A DNA stretch of 64,000 bases, taken from contig NZ_BBIS01000010.1 in assembly GCF_000730605.1 (NCBI RefSeq), positions 62,001-126,000 of the forward strand. The letters are read 5' to 3'. Made by a program: the position numbers and the translations under genes. This DNA is from Pseudomonas monteilii NBRC 103158 = DSM 14164 (lineage in GTDB: Bacteria > Pseudomonadota > Gammaproteobacteria > Pseudomonadales > Pseudomonadaceae). Shown in pieces: positions 62,694 through 64,000 of the stretch; positions within the stretch are counted from its first letter, which is position 1, and each line of letters opens with the position of its first letter. Below the pieces are notes generated by a model that ran no database searches, was not told the DNA's origin, and saw only the letters and a list, made by a program, of their open reading frames with translations.

Positions 62694-63134
62694 TCAATAG
62701 ACCGCAACGACTGCTCCCTCTGGGACGGGCGCTGGAACGGCTATGGCCATGTTACCCACCTTCGGTGAGAACAACTGGCCAGACCTCTTCACACCAACGG
62801 TGGCGGACTCAGTGCGCTCGGTCAATGCGGCCGGCAGGCCGGCAGGAACCGTTCCCGCGATGTAGGTGTAGGACACACCACTCACGATGTATGTGGCGAT
62901 CCCGCTTTGCTTGGTGTACCAGCCTGGAAGGTTCAGGGATGAGTCCGTCGGTGCTCCAGTAAACCCAGGGTTGGCCCGGGCATACTCTGCTGCGGCCGAG
63001 CGGTAGATCAACAGACTTCGGCTGAGGGCATCGATCGTGGCTTGCTCTGAAATGGTCTCGTCGGAAGACTGCATTTGAGAGCAGATACTCCCCGCTACGA
63101 TCAGAAGCGTCATAGCGATCCAGTAGACGTACAT
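62694..63134 (-). CDS. pilM: Type IV pilus protein PilM (conjugative pilus type)
   Basis: A 146-residue protein with an N-terminal membrane segment (MYVYWIAMTLLIVAGSICS) and the body IYRSAAAEYARANPGFTGAPTDSSLNLPGWYTKQSG of the R64-type PilM family. It is needed for thin conjugative pili that stabilise mating in liquid. PAPI-1-type ICEs carry a pil operon that ends in pilM; its other members lie outside the window. Confidence 0.82.
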   Translation of the reverse strand: MYVYWIAMTLLIVAGSICSQMQSSDETISEQATIDALSRSLLIYRSAAAEYARANPGFTGAPTDSSLNLPGWYTKQSGIATYIVSGVSYTYIAGTVPAGLPAALTERTESATVGVKRSGQLFSPKVGNMAIAVPAPVPEGAVVAVY

Positions 63135-63176
63135 GACGAGATCCTAATAAACAGTTTTATGGTTCAGTGTGGGTTT

Positions 63177-63866
63177 TTAATACGCCCTACGTTTTGCGAT
63201 TTTTAATTTCGAATATTTTGCTTGAGGTAATGAAGAATTATTTTCGATTGCATCGAGGAACTCCTCTGGATCGTTAAGAGGAAGGCTTCTAAGGTAGGTA
63301 AGATCAAGATTCCACCATTCACTTTTGAGTAGGCGCTGAATGGTTTCGGCACTGTGGCGGTATTTGATGATCTTTGCTGGATTCCCCCCGACTATTGCGT
63401 AGGGCGGTACATCACGGGTCACTAGGGCCCTTGTAGCAATAATTGCACCTGTGCCGACGTTTACTCCCTCTAACACTGTAGCGCCATGGCCGATCCAAAC
63501 GTCGTGTCCCACAGTAGCCCAAGATAGTTCAGGGGAGTAGGCTAATTCTCCAGCCTCGTATTGAAATGGATGCGTGCTCACCCAGTCTGTTGGGTGAGTG
63601 TGCTTCTCTTGCCCGAGCGTGCAGTCAGATCCGATAGAGCAAAAACGGCCAATTTCTGAGATCACAGACAATTTTGTTCCGCTTCGGATGTACGAGTGTG
63701 CACCAATCGACAATGAAGGGGGTTCTACCCGGATGTGTCCTAGGTTGACTCCCTCTTCAATGGTTGCACATGCCCGAGAGCTGAAGGTATTCGTACCCCC
63801 GGCTGCCTTTCCCCCCATTTTCCGGAAGACTTTCTTGAATTTTTTTTCCTTAAGTATCTTGAACAT
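63177..63866 (-). CDS. Hexapeptide-repeat acetyltransferase (CatB/LbH type)
   Basis: A 229-residue left-handed beta-helix enzyme. Repeats such as IGAHSYIRSGTKLSVISEIGRFCSIGSDCTLG, then VGHDVWIGHGATVLEGVNVGTGAIIATRALVTRDVPPYAIVGGNPAKIIKYR, contain the catalytic His of the family (VGHDVWIG or THPTDW region). It should transfer acetyl groups from CoA to a sugar or antibiotic. ATG 63866 is chosen; TTG 63923 overlaps the neighbour. It is AT-rich and lies between pilM and another gene, so it may modify surface sugars or pilin. Confidence 0.82.
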   Translation of the reverse strand: MFKILKEKKFKKVFRKMGGKAAGGTNTFSSRACATIEEGVNLGHIRVEPPSLSIGAHSYIRSGTKLSVISEIGRFCSIGSDCTLGQEKHTHPTDWVSTHPFQYEAGELAYSPELSWATVGHDVWIGHGATVLEGVNVGTGAIIATRALVTRDVPPYAIVGGNPAKIIKYRHSAETIQRLLKSEWWNLDLTYLRSLPLNDPEEFLDAIENNSSLPQAKYSKLKIAKRRAY

Positions 63867-63909
63867 GTGTCTGATCGCATCACAAAAGTTGAGGACAATG
63901 TTAACAAGT

Positions 63910-64000
63910 CTACTGCTCTCCAAAAAGCTTTTTTATCACATGGTGGGGTATTACCTTCGGGGCGGCAGTATAAGAACTCTTCGCCCAGCGATAGAGCAGC
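63910..64000 (-). CDS. C-terminal end of an unrecognised gene (partial)
   Basis: The minus-strand frame LLYRWAKSSYTAAPKVIPHH, ending VIKKLFGEQ and a TAG at 63910–63912, runs off the window edge. The basic end resembles the tail of a glycosyltransferase or similar enzyme, but that is a guess. It is directly upstream of the acetyltransferase. Confidence 0.5.
   Translation of the reverse strand, partial: LLYRWAKSSYTAAPKVIPHHVIKKLFGEQ

Overview
The window comes from a Pseudomonas chromosome, most likely of the P. putida group. This rests on the gene order aspS–yebC–ruvCAB–ybgC–tolQRAB–pal–cpoB–queE–queC–tRNA-Lys, a putida-type REP pair, and high-GC codon use. Positions 1–10,524 are this conserved core. 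The rest, 10,525–64,000, is the beginning of a large integrative and conjugative element (ICE) of the PAPI-1/PFGI-1 kind, inserted at the 3' end of tRNA-Lys(UUU). The far end of the ICE is not in the window.

The ICE layout is as follows. A tyrosine integrase and a MobH relaxase lie next to the tRNA (10.9–14.0 kb). A nuclease-like gene, a ParDE-type toxin–antitoxin pair and a DUF3742 gene follow (14.1–15.9 kb). A nearly unbroken minus-strand operon for an MPF-G (GI-type) type IV secretion system occupies 16.0–37.9 kb: TraG, TraU-like, TrbC-like and DsbA-like proteins, VirB4, the TraV/B/K/E-like core, small membrane subunits, the coupling protein TraD and a lytic transglycosylase. A UvrD-like helicase sits inside that operon.

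Next comes an SOS mutagenesis locus, rulAB, with a perfect LexA box and a divergent SRAP (YedK-like) gene (38.1–50.0 kb). Its rulB gene is split by a 9.4-kb second-level mobile island. The island carries a four-gene recombination module (three tyrosine recombinases plus a small HTH protein, matching the ginABCD module of GInt islands). Its cargo is a SulP transporter, a universal stress protein, a DksA/TraR-like zinc-finger protein and a YjiK-like protein. A two-gene AT-rich operon (50.0–52.1 kb) encodes an unrecognised helical protein and a PD-(D/E)XK nuclease-like protein and may be a defence system. The region 52.1–61.8 kb holds an SNF2-type helicase, a DUF6094-type adenine methyltransferase and a run of small ICE genes (DUF3275, DUF3577 and others). 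The window ends with PilM of the conjugative type IV pilus, a hexapeptide acetyltransferase and the end of one more gene.

The most unusual signal is in the noncoding DNA. At least twelve genes between 54.4 and 61.9 kb carry the same two-part leader. Part one is a nested hairpin of the form CCC–GGG(G)–loop–CCC(C)–GGG. Part two is a gene-specific hairpin that buries the Shine-Dalgarno sequence. The sequences of the second hairpin differ from gene to gene while the pairing is kept, which is direct evidence for a selected RNA structure. The relaxase gene has a similar SD-burying hairpin. Two of these transcripts also start at matched promoters with an identical palindromic operator. Together these suggest a coordinated, RNA-based control circuit for ICE accessory genes. 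Two genes (ybgC, and a T4SS membrane-protein gene) are frameshifted, each in a run of eight C residues, so assembly errors should be excluded before either is called a pseudogene.
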